Made by a program: the position numbers and the translations under genes
Assembly (NCBI RefSeq): GCF_029227915.1
Contig: NC_079884.1
Location: 1,986,001 to 2,050,000 of the forward strand
Reading direction: 5' to 3'
Length of the DNA: 64,000 bases
Source of the DNA: Hydractinia symbiolongicarpus
Taxonomy: Eukaryota > Cnidaria > Hydrozoa > Anthoathecata > Hydractiniidae
The notes under the pieces: model-generated
What the model was told of the DNA's origin: nothing
Databases searched by the model: none
Seen by the model: the letters and a program-made list of their open reading frames with translations, nothing else
Shown: piece by piece, positions 62,061 through 64,000 of the stretch
Layout of the letters: every line of letters starts with the position of its first letter
Numbering within the stretch: position 1 is the stretch's first letter

Positions 62061-64000
62061 CCGTTGCAACTTAAACGGATTGATACCGTTAGAAAATCAA
62101 TGAAATGTAGTTTTTGAAACTGTTTCAATTTCTTCAGCGCGCGCTAACGGCTAGGATAGGTCCCACAGTAAAAAATGACTTACTTATTTACACTTTCAAA
62201 TAAAGCGCTAGCACAGCCCCCAGTATAATCGCTGAGTTCTAGCACTCATATCAAACTAAGAAGAATATTAGTTCTTGGAATCCAATTGTCTCATTTATCA
62301 CATTTATGAGGTCATAGTCCAAAATCAGTTCAATTAAGTCTCACAGTCAATCGTTTTACTGTTAAAAGCGATGCAACCTGGAATTATCAGAAAAATATCG
62401 CTAAATACATGTTGGTACGAATATGTGACGAGACCTTTGTAACTCAACCGGACTGACACTGTTAGAAAGTCAAGGAAATGTAGTTTTTGAAACTGTTTCC
62501 ATTTCTTCAGCGCGCGCTAACGGCTAGGAATGGTCCAACAATAAAAAATGACTTACTTATCTACAATTTCAAATAAAGCGCTACCAAAGCGCCCAGTGTA
62601 ATCGCTGAGTTCCAGCAATCATGTCAAATTAAGAAGAATGTTGTTTCTTGGAGTCTAATTGGCTCATTTATCACATTTAGGAGATCAAAGTCCAAAATAA
62701 GTTTTATTAAGTCCCACAGTCAATCGTTTCACTGTTACAAGCGATACAACTTAGTATTATCGGAAAATATCACTAAATACATGTTGGTACGAATATGTGA
62801 CGCAACCGTTGTAACTCAAACGGATTGATACCGCTAAGAAGTCAATGAAAGGTAGCTTTTGAACCTGTTTCTATTTCTTCAGCGCGCTAGCGGCTAGGAT
62901 TGGTCCCATAGTAAAAAATGACTTACTCATCTACACTTTTAAATAAAGCGGTACCACAGCGCCCAGTGTAATCGCTGAGTTCCAGCAATCATGTCAAATT
63001 AAGAAGAATGTTATTTCTTGAATCCAATTGCCTCATTTATCACTATTATAAGGTCAAAGTCCAAAATCAGTTCAATTAAGTGCCACAGTAAATCGCTTCA
63101 CTGTTACAAGCGATACAACTTAGTAATATCGGAAAAATATCACAAAATACATGTTAGTGCGAATATGTGACGCAACCGTTGTAAGTCAACCGGATTGATA
63201 CCGTTAGAAAATCAATGAAATGTAGTTTTTGAAACTGTTTCCATTTCATCAGCGCGCGCTAACGGCTAGGAATGGTGCAACAATAAAAAATGACTTACTT
63301 ATCTACACTTTCAAATAAAGCGCTACCAAAGCGCCCAGTGTAATCGCTGAGTTCCAGCAATCATGTCAAATTAAGAAGAATGTTACTTCTTGAAAGTCCA
63401 ATTGTCTCAGTTATCACATTTAGGAGGTCAAAGTCTAAATCAGTTCAATTAAGTCCCACAGTCAATCGTTTTACTGTTACAAGCGATACAACTTAGTAAT
63501 ATCGGAAAAATATCACTAATTACATGTTGGTACGAATATGTGACGCAACAGCTGCAACTCAAACGGATTGATACCGTTAGAAAATCAATGAAATGTAGTT
63601 TTTGAAACTGTTTACATTTCTTCAGCGCGCGCTAACGGCTAGGAATGCTCCAACAATAAAAAATGACTTACTTATCTACACTTTCAAATAAACCGCTACA
63701 AAGCGCCCAGTGTAATCGCTGAGTTCCAGCAATCATGTCAAATTAAGAAGAATGTTGTTTCTTGGAGTCCAATTGGCTCATTTATGACATTTAGGATGTC
63801 AAAGTCCAAAATAAGTTTAATTAAGTCCCACAGTCAATCGTTTCACTGTTACTTGCGATACAACTTAGTAATATCGGAAAAAATCGCTAAATACATGTTT
63901 GTGCGAATTTGGGACCCAACCATTGTAACTCCAACGGATTGATACCGCTAGAAAGTCAAGGAAATAGATTTTTCGAAACTGCTTCCATTTCTTCAGCGCG

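Larger units (their letters stand above)
42236..64000 (+). repeat. Satellite array, ~372-bp monomer (right arm)
   Basis: The same family and orientation as the left arm, about 59 monomers, resuming at the TTTCTTCAGCG landmark and still running at the window end. Its monomers are on the whole a different mix: CAAAATCAGTTCAATT predominates over CAAAATAAGTTCAATT at 43-57 kb, and an internally deleted type occurs at 43-53 kb. No inserted gene or element is seen inside this arm. Confidence 0.97.

Overview
This window is AT-rich eukaryotic (probably animal) non-coding DNA. I find no intact protein-coding gene, rRNA gene, CRISPR array or bacterial feature. About two thirds of it is one tandem satellite with a monomer of about 372 bp. 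It lies head-to-tail in one orientation at both ends of the window (about 1-21,781 and 42,236-64,000), and neither outer edge is reached. An array this long, with layered higher-order structure, suggests a pericentromeric, centromeric or subtelomeric location. From memory, a satellite of about 372 bp has been reported in the hydrozoan Hydractinia, so a cnidarian source is my best guess, but I could not check this.

The left arm is built from monomer blocks repeated at larger periods. Partial blocks recur at offsets of about 2.60 and 3.72 kb (0.5-6.8 kb). They are followed by a clean 4-monomer period (1.49 kb, 6.9-9.8 kb), a 7-monomer period (2.605 kb, 9.1-14.3 kb) and a 10-monomer period (3.724 kb, 14.0-21.4 kb). 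The right arm has its own organisation. It contains a deleted monomer of about 347 bp found only at 43-53 kb, segments recurring at 2.207 kb and about 4.756 kb, and a 4-monomer period of 1.490 kb at 58-62 kb.

The arms are separated by a 20.4-kb block (about 21,780-42,224). The satellite stops and resumes at the same point of the monomer, and an 11-bp perfect inverted repeat (TTGCGGAGAGG / CCTCTCCGCAA) marks the two edges, so the block looks like an insertion. Inside it, left to right, are: a (TA)66 tract followed by CATTTGGTAGAC motifs, including a 26-bp perfect palindrome; AT-rich sequence with eroded minus-strand exons, the best being a two-exon relic with a 95-bp GT-AG intron; a candidate MITE with CATCCCGGGATG subterminal repeats; a roughly 3.9-kb minisatellite built on TGTCCACCAAATGCTGCATTTTTG-like units; a 2,999-bp direct duplication with no difference noticed, joined through one extra T and carrying a long hairpin in each copy; a 378-bp tandem pair; more GTCTACCAAATG motifs leading into a 457-bp (TA)n tract; a tRNA-like SINE head; and a C/T-rich CCTTGCC tract beside the resumed satellite.

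No genes work together here. The interest is structural: satellite growth by block duplication, a phase-preserving insertion with inverted ends, and one 12-13-bp motif recurring beside both (TA)n tracts and as the core of the minisatellite.
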